Assembly (NCBI RefSeq): GCF_016889705.1
Contig: NZ_CP069526.1
Coordinates: 6,510,001-6,574,000 of the forward strand
DNA: 64,000 nt
Source of the DNA: Amycolatopsis sp. FDAARGOS 1241
GTDB taxonomy: Bacteria > Actinomycetota > Actinomycetes > Mycobacteriales > Pseudonocardiaceae
Direction: 5' to 3'
The translations under genes and the position numbers were made by a program. The notes beneath the pieces were generated by a model, which was not told the origin of the DNA, searched no databases, and was given only the letters and a program-made list of their open reading frames with translations. Numbering within the stretch: the stretch's first letter is position 1; each line of letters begins with the position of its first letter. Below, in pieces: positions 19,620 to 27,913 of this stretch.

Positions 19620-20810
19620 TCACTGCAGGAGCGCCACGCACTCCACGTGGTGCGTCATGGGGAACGCGTCGAACGCCCGCAGGTCCGTCAGCGTGTACCC
19701 GTGCTCGGCGAACGTCGCCAGATCCCGCGCGAGCGCCGCCGGATCACAAGCCACGTACACGATGCGGTCCGGCTCCCCCGCGGCGACCGCGTCCACCACG
19801 GCGCGCCCGGCGCCCTTGCGCGGCGGGTCCAGCACCACCACGTCGACGGGCTTCGGCGCGCCCTCGAGCACGTGCTCCACCCGGCCCGCGCGCCACGAAA
19901 CCTGAGGCAGGTCGGCGAGGTTTCGCTGACCGTCGGACACCGCCCGACGGCCGGACTCCACCGCGAACACGCGCCCGTCCGGCCCGACCTGCCCGGCCAG
20001 CACCGATGCGAACAACCCGACCCCGGCGTAGAGATCCCACGCCACGCCGCCGCGCGGCGCCTCGGCCCACTCCCCCACCAGCTGCGCGAACGTCTCCGCC
20101 GCGAAGGGGTGCACCTGCCAGAACCCGTGCGCGTCGAGGTGCCAGTCGCGGCCCGCCGCGTGCTGCACGGCCACTCCGCCCGAGAGGTCGCGCGATCGCG
20201 TGCGCCCGTGGACGGTCGTCAGCTCCCGCAGGTGCGTGTGCCCGTCGCCGTCGCTGGTCACCTCGAGCTCGGCACCTGGCCGCCAGCGCTTTGCCAGCGC
20301 GACGTCGAGCATCCCCGGCACCGCGATCGCGCAGTCGTCCAACGGCACGACGCGGTGGCTGTGGTGCTCGCGAAGCCCGGCACGACCGTCGCGCCCGGCG
20401 ATGAGCCGCACGCGGCTGCGCCAGCCCAGCGGGCCGCCGTCGAGCAGTTCCACCACCACGTCCCGCTCGATCCCCGCCAGCCGCCGCAGCTGCTCGGCCA
20501 CGACGGAAGCCTTGAGCGACCGCTGGTACCCCGGATCCGCGTGCTGCCAGTCGCACCCGCCGCAGCCGCCCGGCGTGGCCAGCGGACAGGGCGGCGCGAC
20601 GCGGTGCTCCGACGCCGAGAGCACCTCCACCGCGTCGGCGCGGCAGAACGACCCGCCCTTGTCCTCGGTCACTTCCGCCCGCACGCGCTCGCCCGGCAAC
20701 CCGTGGCGCACGAACACCACTCGTCCGTCCACACGGGACACACAGTGCCCGCCGTGCGCCACGGGCCCGATCTCGAGCTCGAGTGTGCGGCCGAGCCAGT
20801 TCTCCGTCAT
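19620..20810 (-). CDS. TRAM-domain class I SAM-dependent RNA methyltransferase (TrmA/RlmD family)
   Basis: 396 residues; ATG 20810 overlaps the stop of the upstream permease (ATGA). An N-terminal TRAM RNA-binding domain (about 1-65) is followed by a probable 4Fe-4S site (C75, C83, C86 and C160), the SAM-binding motif WDLYAGVGLFASVLA, DPPRKGAG, and the catalytic nucleophile C355 in VACDPAALARDL. These are the marks of uracil-5 methyltransferases acting on rRNA or tRNA; which nucleotide is modified cannot be told. Orthologous position to Rv2689c. Translational coupling to a potassium-transporter-like gene is conserved but unexplained. Confidence 0.92.
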   Translation of the reverse strand: MTENWLGRTLELEIGPVAHGGHCVSRVDGRVVFVRHGLPGERVRAEVTEDKGGSFCRADAVEVLSASEHRVAPPCPLATPGGCGGCDWQHADPGYQRSLKASVVAEQLRRLAGIERDVVVELLDGGPLGWRSRVRLIAGRDGRAGLREHHSHRVVPLDDCAIAVPGMLDVALAKRWRPGAELEVTSDGDGHTHLRELTTVHGRTRSRDLSGGVAVQHAAGRDWHLDAHGFWQVHPFAAETFAQLVGEWAEAPRGGVAWDLYAGVGLFASVLAGQVGPDGRVFAVESGRRAVSDGQRNLADLPQVSWRAGRVEHVLEGAPKPVDVVVLDPPRKGAGRAVVDAVAAGEPDRIVYVACDPAALARDLATFAEHGYTLTDLRAFDAFPMTHHVECVALLQ

Positions 20811-22870
20811 TCAGCCGGTTCCTTCGCCGGTTTCGGGCTTTCGACGGGCTTCGCCGGAGCGGGCGGAGCCGCACCACCCGCGGCCGCCGTGAAGCCCCGC
20901 CGGACGTCGCCGGCCGCCGGCCGCGCCCGCCGCTCGCGCTCGGCCGCCTTCGCCGACGACTCCAGCTGCCACGGCACGCTCGCGACGATGACCCCGGGCT
21001 GGAACAGGAGCCTTCCCTTGAGCCGCAACGCGCTCTGATTGTGCAGCACCTGCTCCCACCAGTGACCCACCACGTACTCGGGGATGAACACTGTGACCAC
21101 GTTGCGCGGATTGTCGCCGCGCACGCGCTTCACGTAGTCCAGCACCGGCTTGGTGATCTCGCGGTAGGGCGATTCGACGACCTTCAGCGGCACCTTGAAC
21201 TTGTGCGCTTCCCACTCGCCGGTCAGCCGGCGGGTGTCGGAGTCGTCGACGTTCACGGTGATCGCCTCGAGCACGTCGGGCCGCATCGCCTTGGCGTAGG
21301 CCAGCGCGCGCAGCGTCGGCCGGTGCAGTTTGGACACGAGCACGATCGCGTGGTTGCGCGACGGCAGCACGGTCGGGGTGTCGCCGAGTTCCTTCAGCTC
21401 TTCGGCGACGCGGTCGTAGTGCTTCCGGATCGCGGTCATCAGCGCGAAGATCGCCACCATCGCCGCGATCGCGATCCACGCGCCCAGCAGGAACTTGGTG
21501 ATGAGCACGATCACCAGCACGGTGCCGGTCATCGTGAGGCCGATTGCGTTCACCGTCTGCGAGCGCCGCATCCGGCGCCGCTTGGAACCGTCGGTTTCCT
21601 TGGCCAGCAGGCGGTTCCAGTGCCGGATCATGCCCGCCTGGCTCACCGTGAACGATACGAACACGCCCACGATGTAGAGCTGGATCAGCCGGGTGACCTC
21701 CGCGTCGAACGCGATGATCAGCACGAGCGCGAAGATCGCGAGGAACAGGATGCCGTTGGAGAACGCCAGCCGGTCGCCGCGCGTGTGCAGCTGGCGCGGC
21801 AGGTAGCGGTCCTGCGCGAGGATCGAGCCGAGCACGGGGAAGCCGTTGAACGCGGTGTTGGCCGCCAGCAGCAGGATGATGCCGGTGGAGAACGAGATGT
21901 AGTAAAAGGCGGGCGGGAAGTCCGCGAACACGGCGTGGGCGATCTGCGCCACGATCGTCTTCTGCTGGTAGCCCGGAGGCGCGCCTTCGAGCTGCTCGGC
22001 CGGGTTGTCGGCGAAGTTCACCTTGGTGATCACGGCGAGCGTGATGATGCCGATGAGCATCGTGACCGCGAGCACGCCCATCATCAGCAGCGTGGTGGCC
22101 GCGTTCTTCGACTTCGGCTTCCGGAACGCCGGGACACCGTTGCTGATCGCCTCGACCCCGGTGAGCGCCGCGGCGCCCGACGAGAACGACCGCAGGATGA
22201 GGAAGACGAACGCGAACCCGGTCCAGGTGCCCTCGGAGTGCAGCTGGAAGTCGGCGCTCTCCGCGCGCATCGTGGTACCCGTCGCGGCCTCGATCAGGCC
22301 CCAGACGACCATGACCAGAATGCCCAGGATGAACCCGTACGTGGGGATCGCGAACGCTTTGCCCGATTCCCGGACGCCGCGGAGGTTCAGCGCCGTGAGC
22401 ACGGCGACGATCACCACGGCGGCGAGCACCTTGTGCTCGGCGACCCACGGGATGGCGGACCCGATGTTGGCCACACCGGACGAAGTGGACACCGCGACGG
22501 TGAGCACGTAGTCCACGAGCAGGGCGCTCGCCACCGTGAGGCCGAACTTGCCGCCGAGGTTGGTGGTGGCCACCTCGTAGTCACCACCACCGCTCGGATA
22601 GGCGTGCACGTTCTGCCGGTACGACGCGACGACCGTGAGCATGACGACCGCCACGGCCACCCCGATCCACGGCGCGAACGCGTACGCGGACAGGCCCGCG
22701 AAGCTGAGGGTCAGGAAGATCTCCTCCGGCGCGTACGCGACGCTCGAAAGCGCGTCGGAGGCGAAGATCGGCAGCGCGATGCGCTTGGGCAGCAGCGTGT
22801 GGGCCAGGCTGTCGCTGCGGAAAGGACGTCCGAGGACCAGTCGCTTCAGCACGGTCGGGAACTTCGACAC
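20807..22870 (-). CDS. KimA-like APC-superfamily potassium transporter
   Basis: 687 residues from GTG 22870. Twelve or so membrane helices (about 30-470) open with FASDALSSVAYAPEEIFL and include PSGGGDYEVATTNLG. A soluble C-terminal domain of about 160 residues (HAIVLVSKLHRPTLRALAYA, VFIPEYVVGHWWEQVLHNQS) and a Pro/Ala-rich tail follow. This layout is that of Bacillus subtilis KimA (YdaO), a high-affinity K+/H+ symporter, rather than an amino-acid permease. It is divergent from two TrkA-type K+ regulators across 150 bases, which supports a potassium role. Position corresponds to Rv2690c. No c-di-AMP riboswitch was recognised upstream. Confidence 0.85.
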   Translation of the reverse strand: MSKFPTVLKRLVLGRPFRSDSLAHTLLPKRIALPIFASDALSSVAYAPEEIFLTLSFAGLSAYAFAPWIGVAVAVVMLTVVASYRQNVHAYPSGGGDYEVATTNLGGKFGLTVASALLVDYVLTVAVSTSSGVANIGSAIPWVAEHKVLAAVVIVAVLTALNLRGVRESGKAFAIPTYGFILGILVMVVWGLIEAATGTTMRAESADFQLHSEGTWTGFAFVFLILRSFSSGAAALTGVEAISNGVPAFRKPKSKNAATTLLMMGVLAVTMLIGIITLAVITKVNFADNPAEQLEGAPPGYQQKTIVAQIAHAVFADFPPAFYYISFSTGIILLLAANTAFNGFPVLGSILAQDRYLPRQLHTRGDRLAFSNGILFLAIFALVLIIAFDAEVTRLIQLYIVGVFVSFTVSQAGMIRHWNRLLAKETDGSKRRRMRRSQTVNAIGLTMTGTVLVIVLITKFLLGAWIAIAAMVAIFALMTAIRKHYDRVAEELKELGDTPTVLPSRNHAIVLVSKLHRPTLRALAYAKAMRPDVLEAITVNVDDSDTRRLTGEWEAHKFKVPLKVVESPYREITKPVLDYVKRVRGDNPRNVVTVFIPEYVVGHWWEQVLHNQSALRLKGRLLFQPGVIVASVPWQLESSAKAAERERRARPAAGDVRRGFTAAAGGAAPPAPAKPVESPKPAKEPAE

Positions 22871-23020
22871 CCTGACGAATCTACAGCGGAGCGAAGCTCT
22901 TCCGTTGAGGGCGGTGGCGGGGAGGACGGTGGAGCCAACCGGGACCCGGCACGGTAGGTTCGGCGCTGGTGCGCGAGGGTACCTACGGACGGGTTTACCC
23001 CACCTACGAGGAGGCAGGGC

Positions 23021-23686
23021 GTGCACGTGGTGATCATGGGGTGCGGCCGGGTCGGCTCATCCCTGGCCGCGGCGCTGGAGCGTCTCGGCCACGAGGTGGC
23101 CGTCATCGACAAGAACCCCCAGGCGTTCCGCCGGCTGGGCAGCGACTTCCACGGCCAGCAGATCGTCGGAGTCGGTTTCGACCGCCAGGTGCTCGAGGAG
23201 GCGGGCATCGAGCGGGCCGGCGCCTTCGCGGCCGTGTCGAGCGGTGACAACTCCAACATCATCTCCGCGCGGGTCGCGCGCGAGAACTTCGGCCTCGAGA
23301 ACGTCGTGGCGCGGATTTACGACCACAAGCGCGCAGCCGTGTACGAGCGCCTGGGCATCCCGACCGTCGCGACCGTGCCGTGGACCACCGACCGCTTCCT
23401 GCGCACCCTGCTGCCCGACGGCGTCGCCTCCGCGTGGCGCGACCCGTCCGGCAACGTCGCGCTGCTGCAGCTGCCGCTGCACGAGGGCTGGGTCGGGCGC
23501 AGCGTCCGCGACCTCCAGGACGCCACCGGCGCACGGGTCGCGTTCATCATGCGGTTCGGCAACGGTGTGCTGCCGGACAACAAGACCATGGTGCAGGCCG
23601 ACGACCTGGTGTACGTCGCGGCCCGCTCCGGCACCGTCAGCGACGTGACGAGCGTGGCCGCTCGCGCGCCGGAGGAGGAGAACTGA
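23021..23686 (+). CDS. ceoB: TrkA-type potassium uptake regulator CeoB
   Basis: 221 residues from GTG 23021 with GAGGAGG upstream. The RCK_N Rossmann fold (about 1-120) begins VHVVIMGCGRVGSSLAAALE and has the acidic ribose-binding residue in VAVIDKN; an RCK_C domain follows (about 135-215, GWVGRSVRDLQDATGARVAFI). RCK proteins bind NAD(H) or nucleotides on the cytoplasmic side and gate K+ transporters. The first two bases of the next gene's ATG overlap its stop region, so the pair is one operon. No TrkH/KtrB channel gene is in the window; the divergent KimA-like protein is the obvious candidate partner. Equivalent to Rv2691. Confidence 0.93.
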   Translation: MHVVIMGCGRVGSSLAAALERLGHEVAVIDKNPQAFRRLGSDFHGQQIVGVGFDRQVLEEAGIERAGAFAAVSSGDNSNIISARVARENFGLENVVARIYDHKRAAVYERLGIPTVATVPWTTDRFLRTLLPDGVASAWRDPSGNVALLQLPLHEGWVGRSVRDLQDATGARVAFIMRFGNGVLPDNKTMVQADDLVYVAARSGTVSDVTSVAARAPEEEN

Positions 23687-24342
23687 TGCGGGTCGCGATC
23701 GCGGGTGCGGGCGCCGTCGGGCGCTCCATCGCCGTCGAGCTGATCGACGGGCGGCACCAGGTGATGCTGATCGAGCGCGAGGCGGACCAGTTCGAGCCCG
23801 AGAGCGTGCCGCAGGCCGACTGGGTGCTCGGCGACGCGTGCGAGGTCTCGATCCTCGAGGAGTCCGGCATCGAGCGCTGCGACGTCGTGATCGCCGCCAC
23901 CGGTGACGACAAGGCCAACCTCGTGGTGTCGCTGCTCGCGAAGACGGAGTTCGCCGTGCGCCGGGTGGTGGCGCGCGTGAACAACCCCGCCAACGAGTGG
24001 CTCTTCACCGATGCGTGGGGCGTCGACGTCGCCGTGTCGACCCCGCGGATGCTCGCCGCGATGGTCGAAGAGGCCGTGAGCGTCGGCGACCTCGTGCGGC
24101 TCATGACGTTCCGCCAGAGCAACGCGAACCTCGTCGAGCTGACGCTGCCGGAGGAGACCCCGCTGGCCGGCAAGCCCGTGAGCGACATCGCGCTGCCCCG
24201 CGACTCCGCCCTCGTCACGATCCTGCGCGGCGACCGCGTGATCGTGCCGCAGCCCGAGGACCCCCTGGAGGCCGGCGACGAGCTGCTGTTCGTCGCGACC
24301 GCGGACGTCGAGCCCGAGATCCGGTCGGCGCTGGGCTATTGA
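23686..24342 (+). CDS. ceoC: TrkA-type potassium uptake regulator CeoC
   Basis: 218 residues from ATG 23686, sharing one base with the ceoB stop codon. RCK_N domain (MRVAIAGAGAVGRSIAVELI, ACEVSILEESGIERCDVVIA) and RCK_C domain (about 135-218, LVELTLPEETPLAGKPVSDI, PLEAGDELLFVATADVEPEI). It is a paralogue of CeoB, and the two probably form a mixed ring that controls K+ uptake. A strong bidirectional terminator follows 22 bases later. Equivalent to Rv2692 in M. tuberculosis. Confidence 0.93.
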   Translation: MRVAIAGAGAVGRSIAVELIDGRHQVMLIEREADQFEPESVPQADWVLGDACEVSILEESGIERCDVVIAATGDDKANLVVSLLAKTEFAVRRVVARVNNPANEWLFTDAWGVDVAVSTPRMLAAMVEEAVSVGDLVRLMTFRQSNANLVELTLPEETPLAGKPVSDIALPRDSALVTILRGDRVIVPQPEDPLEAGDELLFVATADVEPEIRSALGY

Positions 24343-24364
24343 GCTCCTCGGAACTTGCGAACGC

Positions 24365-24398
24365 GAAAGGCCCCCGCACTGCGAGTGCGGGGGCTTTC
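24365..24398. terminator. Bidirectional terminator between ceoC and the DUF3159 gene
   Basis: A near-perfect 15-bp stem (GAAAGgCCCCCGCACT paired with AGTGCGGGGGCTTTC) with a GCG loop and T-run on one side and A-run on the other, placed between convergent genes. Confidence 0.9.
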
Positions 24399-24418
24399 GT
24401 CGCGGGTCTGGTGGCGGC

Positions 24419-25174
24419 TCAGGTTTCCGGGGTCGGGGCTTGCGCGTACTTCTCGCGCAAGCGCGCCTCGACTTCCGCGTCCGTCTCCGGCTTCGGCTCC
24501 TTCTCGGCCAGGGCCTTGAGGCGCTTGTCGGAGCGGCGGACGGCCCAGACGACCACGAGCAGGCCCAGCGCGTACAGCGGGTAACCCATGGCGATCTTGG
24601 CGAACGCGAGCCAGCCGGTGTAGTCGCTTTCGTAGAGCCAGCGCTGCACGACGAACCGCGCGGCGAAGATCACGGCCAGTGCGAGCGTGGCGACGTCGTA
24701 GCCGTAGCGCGACGGCTTGTCCTCGCGCCACGCCTGGCCGGCGCCGTTGAGCGCGCTCCACACGACGCCGGCGATCGGCCAGCGCACCACGATCGAGAGC
24801 ACGAACACGGCGCAGTAGGCGAGGCTCGCCCAGATGCCGAAGAGGAAGAAGCCCTTCGCCGAACCCGTGCGGAACGCGATGAACGCCGCGATCGCCACAC
24901 CGAAGAAGCCGGAGATCGCCGGCTGCAGCGGTTCCTTGCGCACGATCCGCAGGACCGTGATCGCCACCGCGCTGCCGATCGAGCCCCAGATGGCCGCGGT
25001 CAGCCCGAAGAACGCGTTCACCAGGACGAACACGATCACCGGCACGGCCGAGTAGAACAGCCCCGACACGCCGCCCATCTGCTCCAGCAACGTGGGCTCG
25101 GGCTTGCCGGTGTCGTTCCGGTCGTCCCCGCCTTCGGGCACGTGCTTCTCGTCGCGGGGGGCGGGTTCAGTCAC
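24419..25174 (-). CDS. DUF3159 integral membrane protein
   Basis: 251 residues from GTG 25174. A charged N-terminal tail (about 1-28) is followed by LLEQMGGVSGLFYSAVPVIV, five or six membrane helices, and a charged C-terminal tail (EPKPETDAEVEARLREKY). The family is found throughout actinobacteria without assigned function; some relatives are annotated as septation-like membrane proteins. It lies nine bases after the OB-fold gene, so the two are co-transcribed. Same order as Rv2694c-Rv2693c in M. tuberculosis, next to the K+ regulators. Confidence 0.87.
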   Translation of the reverse strand: MTEPAPRDEKHVPEGGDDRNDTGKPEPTLLEQMGGVSGLFYSAVPVIVFVLVNAFFGLTAAIWGSIGSAVAITVLRIVRKEPLQPAISGFFGVAIAAFIAFRTGSAKGFFLFGIWASLAYCAVFVLSIVVRWPIAGVVWSALNGAGQAWREDKPSRYGYDVATLALAVIFAARFVVQRWLYESDYTGWLAFAKIAMGYPLYALGLLVVVWAVRRSDKRLKALAEKEPKPETDAEVEARLREKYAQAPTPET

Positions 25175-25183
25175 GGGAGTCGA

Positions 25184-25564
25184 TCAACCTACTGGGCTCT
25201 GGAGTTCGTAGTACGGGTTGTACAGCACCTTCTGACCGTCACGCTCGGCCATCCGGCCGCGGACCTTGATGGTCCGCCCCGGCTCGATGCCGGGGATCCG
25301 GCGTCGGCCCAGCCAGATTAGCGTCACTCCTTGTGTTCCGTCGAACAGCTCGGCCTGGAGCGTCGGAGCTCCCTCGGTCGGGCACAGTTCGACGCTGCGG
25401 AGCCTGCCGAGCACCGTCACCTCTTCGCCGGACCTGCAGTCACAGGCGCGCTGCGCACCTTCGGCCCCGGACCTTTCGGACATCTCGTCGGCGTCGAGGT
25501 CCTCGACGTCGCTGGTCAGCTTGCGAACCAACCGGCTGAAGTAGCCGCCGTCCTTGGCGGACAT
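25184..25564 (-). CDS. OB-fold nucleic-acid-binding protein
   Basis: 126 residues from ATG 25564. After a short N-terminal helix (SRLVRKLTSDVEDLDADEM) the protein forms one OB fold (about 45-120): VTVLGRLRSVELCP, LQAELFDGTQGVTLIWLG, GRTIKVRGRMAERDGQKVLY. This is the tRNA-anticodon/ssDNA-binding type of fold seen in Rv2694c. The nucleic-acid target is unknown. It is the first gene of a two-gene operon with the DUF3159 protein and is divergent from the hydrolase gene at 25667. Confidence 0.87.
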   Translation of the reverse strand: MSAKDGGYFSRLVRKLTSDVEDLDADEMSERSGAEGAQRACDCRSGEEVTVLGRLRSVELCPTEGAPTLQAELFDGTQGVTLIWLGRRRIPGIEPGRTIKVRGRMAERDGQKVLYNPYYELQSPVG

Positions 25565-25666
25565 GGTGTGCTCCTGTGCTCCGGGGCCTCAGACTTCGCG
25601 GCCCGTGCGTAATCCAGCGTAGCTGTGGTCCACGTCAGCGAAACGGGTTTGGGCCAAGATCGCAAC

Positions 25667-26383
25667 GTGACGTCCGCAATCCCGAAGCAACCCGTCGTCC
25701 TGATGCCCGGGACCGGGTCCGACGAGGTCTTCGTCCGTTCGGTTTTCGCGGGGCCGCTGGCCGCGCTAGGGCTCGAGTTGATCGCGCCCGCGCCACCGCC
25801 CGGCGCGGCGCTGGCCGAGGGGTACTTGGCGGAGCTGGACCGGCTCGCCCGGGTCCACGGGTCGCTGGTGGTCGGCGGCATTTCGTTCGGGGCCCACGTC
25901 GCCGCGGAGTGGGCGGTCGCCAACCCGGGGCGGTGCGAGGGGCTGGTTTGCGCTCTCCCGGCGTGGAACGGCGAGCCGGGGAACGCGGCCGCGGCGGTGG
26001 CTGCGCGGGCCTCAGCGGATCTCGTGGAGGCGCGCGGGGTCGAGGAGGCGTTGCGGGTTGCCGCGATGGGGAGTCCCGGGTGGTTGGTGGCGGAGCTGGC
26101 GCGGGCTTGGCGGCGGCAGGGGGCGGGGTTGGTGGACGGGTTGAGGGTTGCGGCGGGGAGGAGGGCACCGTCGTTGGTGGAGCTGGCGGGGGTTCGGGTG
26201 CCGGTGGGGGTGGGGGCGTGTGGGGACGATCCGGTGCATCCGGTTTCGGTGGCGAGGGAGTGGGTCGGTGCGGTGAGGAGCGAGGGGATCGGGGAGACGT
26301 CGTTGGTGGAGGTGGGGAAGGACCGGGAGGTGTTGGGGAGGGCTGCTTTGGTGGGGTTTCTGAAGGCTTGCTTTGGGAGGTGA
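25667..26383 (+). CDS. Alpha/beta-hydrolase-like protein
   Basis: 238 residues from GTG 25667; an in-frame GTG at 25625 would add 14 residues but falls too close to the divergent gene. The fold starts with PVVLMPGTGSDEVFV, and the nucleophile elbow GISFGAH (GxSxG) is at about residue 71. A plausible acid is in GDDPVHPVS, but I see no clear catalytic histidine in the last 40 residues, so activity is uncertain. From about 26000 onward third codon positions are almost all G or T (GGG, TTG, AGG codons), unlike neighbours. Positional equivalent of Rv2695. Confidence 0.72.
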   Translation: MTSAIPKQPVVLMPGTGSDEVFVRSVFAGPLAALGLELIAPAPPPGAALAEGYLAELDRLARVHGSLVVGGISFGAHVAAEWAVANPGRCEGLVCALPAWNGEPGNAAAAVAARASADLVEARGVEEALRVAAMGSPGWLVAELARAWRRQGAGLVDGLRVAAGRRAPSLVELAGVRVPVGVGACGDDPVHPVSVAREWVGAVRSEGIGETSLVEVGKDREVLGRAALVGFLKACFGR

Positions 26384-26471
26384 GGTGGTCGTGCGAGGTT
26401 GCGGTTGTTCTGTGGGTTGACGCGGTCCGCGCGGGGGCGTGTTGCGGTGCGTATGCACCCCGAAGCGCGAA

Positions 26472-26545
26472 GGGTCGGCGGCCGTGTCGAGGCTCCGGAT
26501 CGAGGTGCCGGGCGGGGGCCGGACGCATCCTTGTTGCGTAGTTTG
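26472..26545. repeat. Dispersed intergenic repeat, copy A
   Basis: About 74 bases matching the copy at 63927-64000 with nine substitutions, all transitions, and one gap. The shared cores are GGGTCGGCGGCCGTGT, CGGATCGAGGTGCCGGGC and TTGCGTAGTT. It lies in a 331-base gene-free gap between convergent genes. No transposase or known element is recognised. Confidence 0.75.
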
Positions 26546-26571
26546 CCGGCGGTGTCGTACGCGTGGTGCGT

Positions 26572-26640
26572 CGCCGGGCGAGGTGGTGGGCAGGGCCGGG
26601 CGCATCCTTCGTTGTGCAGTGGGGTGGCGGTTCGTAGGTG
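26572..26640. repeat. Degenerate tandem unit of the dispersed repeat
   Basis: About 76 bases after copy A the series cgg..cgaggtg..ggg..ccggrcgcatcctt..gttg..agt recurs with more changes (for example GGGCGCATCCTTCGTTG at 26598-26614). Copy A and this unit look like an old tandem pair. Confidence 0.45.
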
Positions 26641-26662
26641 GGGTCCGTGGCCTTGGCAAGAA

Positions 26663-26700
26663 AAGAGGCCCCGGCGCCGGGTGTGGTGCGGGGCCTTCTT
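26663..26700 (-). terminator. Terminator of the dut/DUF3710 operon
   Basis: Stem AAGAGGCCCC/GGGGCCTTCTT (26663-26672 and 26690-26700). On the minus strand the stem is followed by TCTTTTCTTG, a fair T-tract. It starts 15 bases after the DUF3710 stop. Confidence 0.75.
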
Positions 26701-26714
26701 CGGGTGCGGCTGGG

Positions 26715-27386
26715 TCAGCCTTGCTGTTGCTCGGCGATGTGCTGGGCCACGGCGTCGGGGAGGGTGATGGGGAGCGGGGTGCGGACGGGCATCGGGGAGG
26801 CGCCGCGGTCGACGATGGTTTTGCGGACGATGGCGCGGAGCACGTCGGGGGCCGTGGAGGCAGCGCTCTGCGGGCCGGCGATGACACCGCGGAGCATCCA
26901 GCGGGGGCCGTCCACGCCGACGAAGCGAAGGGCCACGTCGCCGACGATGGCGGAGATTTCGAGGCCCCATTCGCCGCGGCCGATGGTGACCTTGGCGCCG
27001 TCGTTGCGGAGCTGGTCGGCGAGTTCGGTGCCGACCTCGCGCCAGAGGCCGCCGGAGCGAGGGGCGGCATACGCCGAGATCGTGATCTGGCCCTGTTCGG
27101 TCACCACGTGCACGGCGCGCACGCCGCCGGCTTCGGGGTCCATCTCGACCTGCACCTGCGAGCCGTCCGGGACCGGGACGCGCACCGAGCCCAGGTCGAT
27201 GCGCGGGATGCCGTCCTCCTCCGCCACCTCGGCGACGTCGAAGGGGCCGTCGTCGGTCTGCGACAGCTGGTTCTCGGGCTCGACGGCGTAGTCGTCGGCG
27301 TCCTCGGCGGCGTCGCCGGTGGCGTCGTCGAACTCGGGCTCGGTTTCCCCGCCCTCGGACCGGCGCTTGCGTCCGAAAATCCCCAC
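26715..27386 (-). CDS. DUF3710 family protein
   Basis: 223 residues from GTG 27386, whose first base is also the last base of the dut stop codon. A basic start (GIFGRKRRSEG) and an acidic linker (about 15-60) precede the conserved domain: IPRIDLGSVRVPVPDG, GVRAVHVVTEQGQITISAYA, SGGLWREVGTELADQL, GEWGLEISAI and GVDGPRWMLRGVIAG. The family is actinobacterial and of unknown function. Coupling to dut is conserved in M. tuberculosis (Rv2697c-Rv2696c). Confidence 0.9.
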   Translation of the reverse strand: MGIFGRKRRSEGGETEPEFDDATGDAAEDADDYAVEPENQLSQTDDGPFDVAEVAEEDGIPRIDLGSVRVPVPDGSQVQVEMDPEAGGVRAVHVVTEQGQITISAYAAPRSGGLWREVGTELADQLRNDGAKVTIGRGEWGLEISAIVGDVALRFVGVDGPRWMLRGVIAGPQSAASTAPDVLRAIVRKTIVDRGASPMPVRTPLPITLPDAVAQHIAEQQQG

Positions 27387-27889
27387 TACTTCTCCGTTCC
27401 TTCCCCGGTGGCCGCGTCCGCGGCCGGCACGTCCGGGACCAGTGTGGCGTGCCCGCCCGTCGAGCCGTAACCTCCGGCGCCCCGTTCGGTGTCACCGAGG
27501 TCGGCGACCTCGACGAACTCCGCGTGCTCCACCTTTTGCACCACGAGCTGCGCGACCCGGTCGCCGCGCGCGAGCACCACGGGCTCGCGAAGATCATGGT
27601 TGATGAGGCAGATGCGGATCTCACCGCGGTACCCCGCGTCGATCGTGCCGGGGGTGTTCACCACCGACAGCCCCACGCGGGCCGCGAGCCCCGAGCGCGG
27701 GTGGACGAACGCCGCGTACCCCGGCGGCAGCGCGATCGCGACCCCGGTGCCCACCACCCCGCGTTCGCCGGGCCCGAGCACGATATCCGAGGTGGTGACG
27801 AGATCGGCGCCCGCGTCGCCGGGCCGCGCGTAGGCGGGCAGCGGGACGCCGGGATCGAGCCGGGTGAGGAGTACCTGAACGCTGGACAC
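27386..27889 (-). CDS. dut: dUTP diphosphatase
   Basis: 167 residues from GTG 27889. It hydrolyses dUTP to dUMP and pyrophosphate, keeping uracil out of DNA and feeding thymidylate synthesis. All five trimeric-dUTPase motifs are present: [48 protein letters not shown] and the C-terminal P-loop-like [12 protein letters not shown]. Only 24 bases separate its start from the divergent DUF3093 gene, so the two promoters must interlock. Equivalent to Rv2697c. Confidence 0.96.
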   Translation of the reverse strand: MSSVQVLLTRLDPGVPLPAYARPGDAGADLVTTSDIVLGPGERGVVGTGVAIALPPGYAAFVHPRSGLAARVGLSVVNTPGTIDAGYRGEIRICLINHDLREPVVLARGDRVAQLVVQKVEHAEFVEVADLGDTERGAGGYGSTGGHATLVPDVPAADAATGEGTEK

Positions 27890-27913
27890 GGGCGGCGAGA
27901 CTACCCTTGTCGC

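Noticed and set aside
20807..22870. Amino-acid permease call for the APC protein next to ceoB
   Set aside because: The soluble C-terminal domain and the linkage to K+ regulators fit KimA better than an amino-acid carrier.
22871..23020. c-di-AMP (ydaO) riboswitch before the potassium genes
   Set aside because: The gap is only 150 bases, shared by divergent genes, and I could not find the conserved ydaO core elements. A covariance search would settle it.
25635..26528. Pro/Arg-rich reading frame on the minus strand across the hydrolase gene and repeat
   Set aside because: It is the antisense of a conserved gene and of a non-coding repeat; the composition is an effect of G-rich plus-strand DNA.
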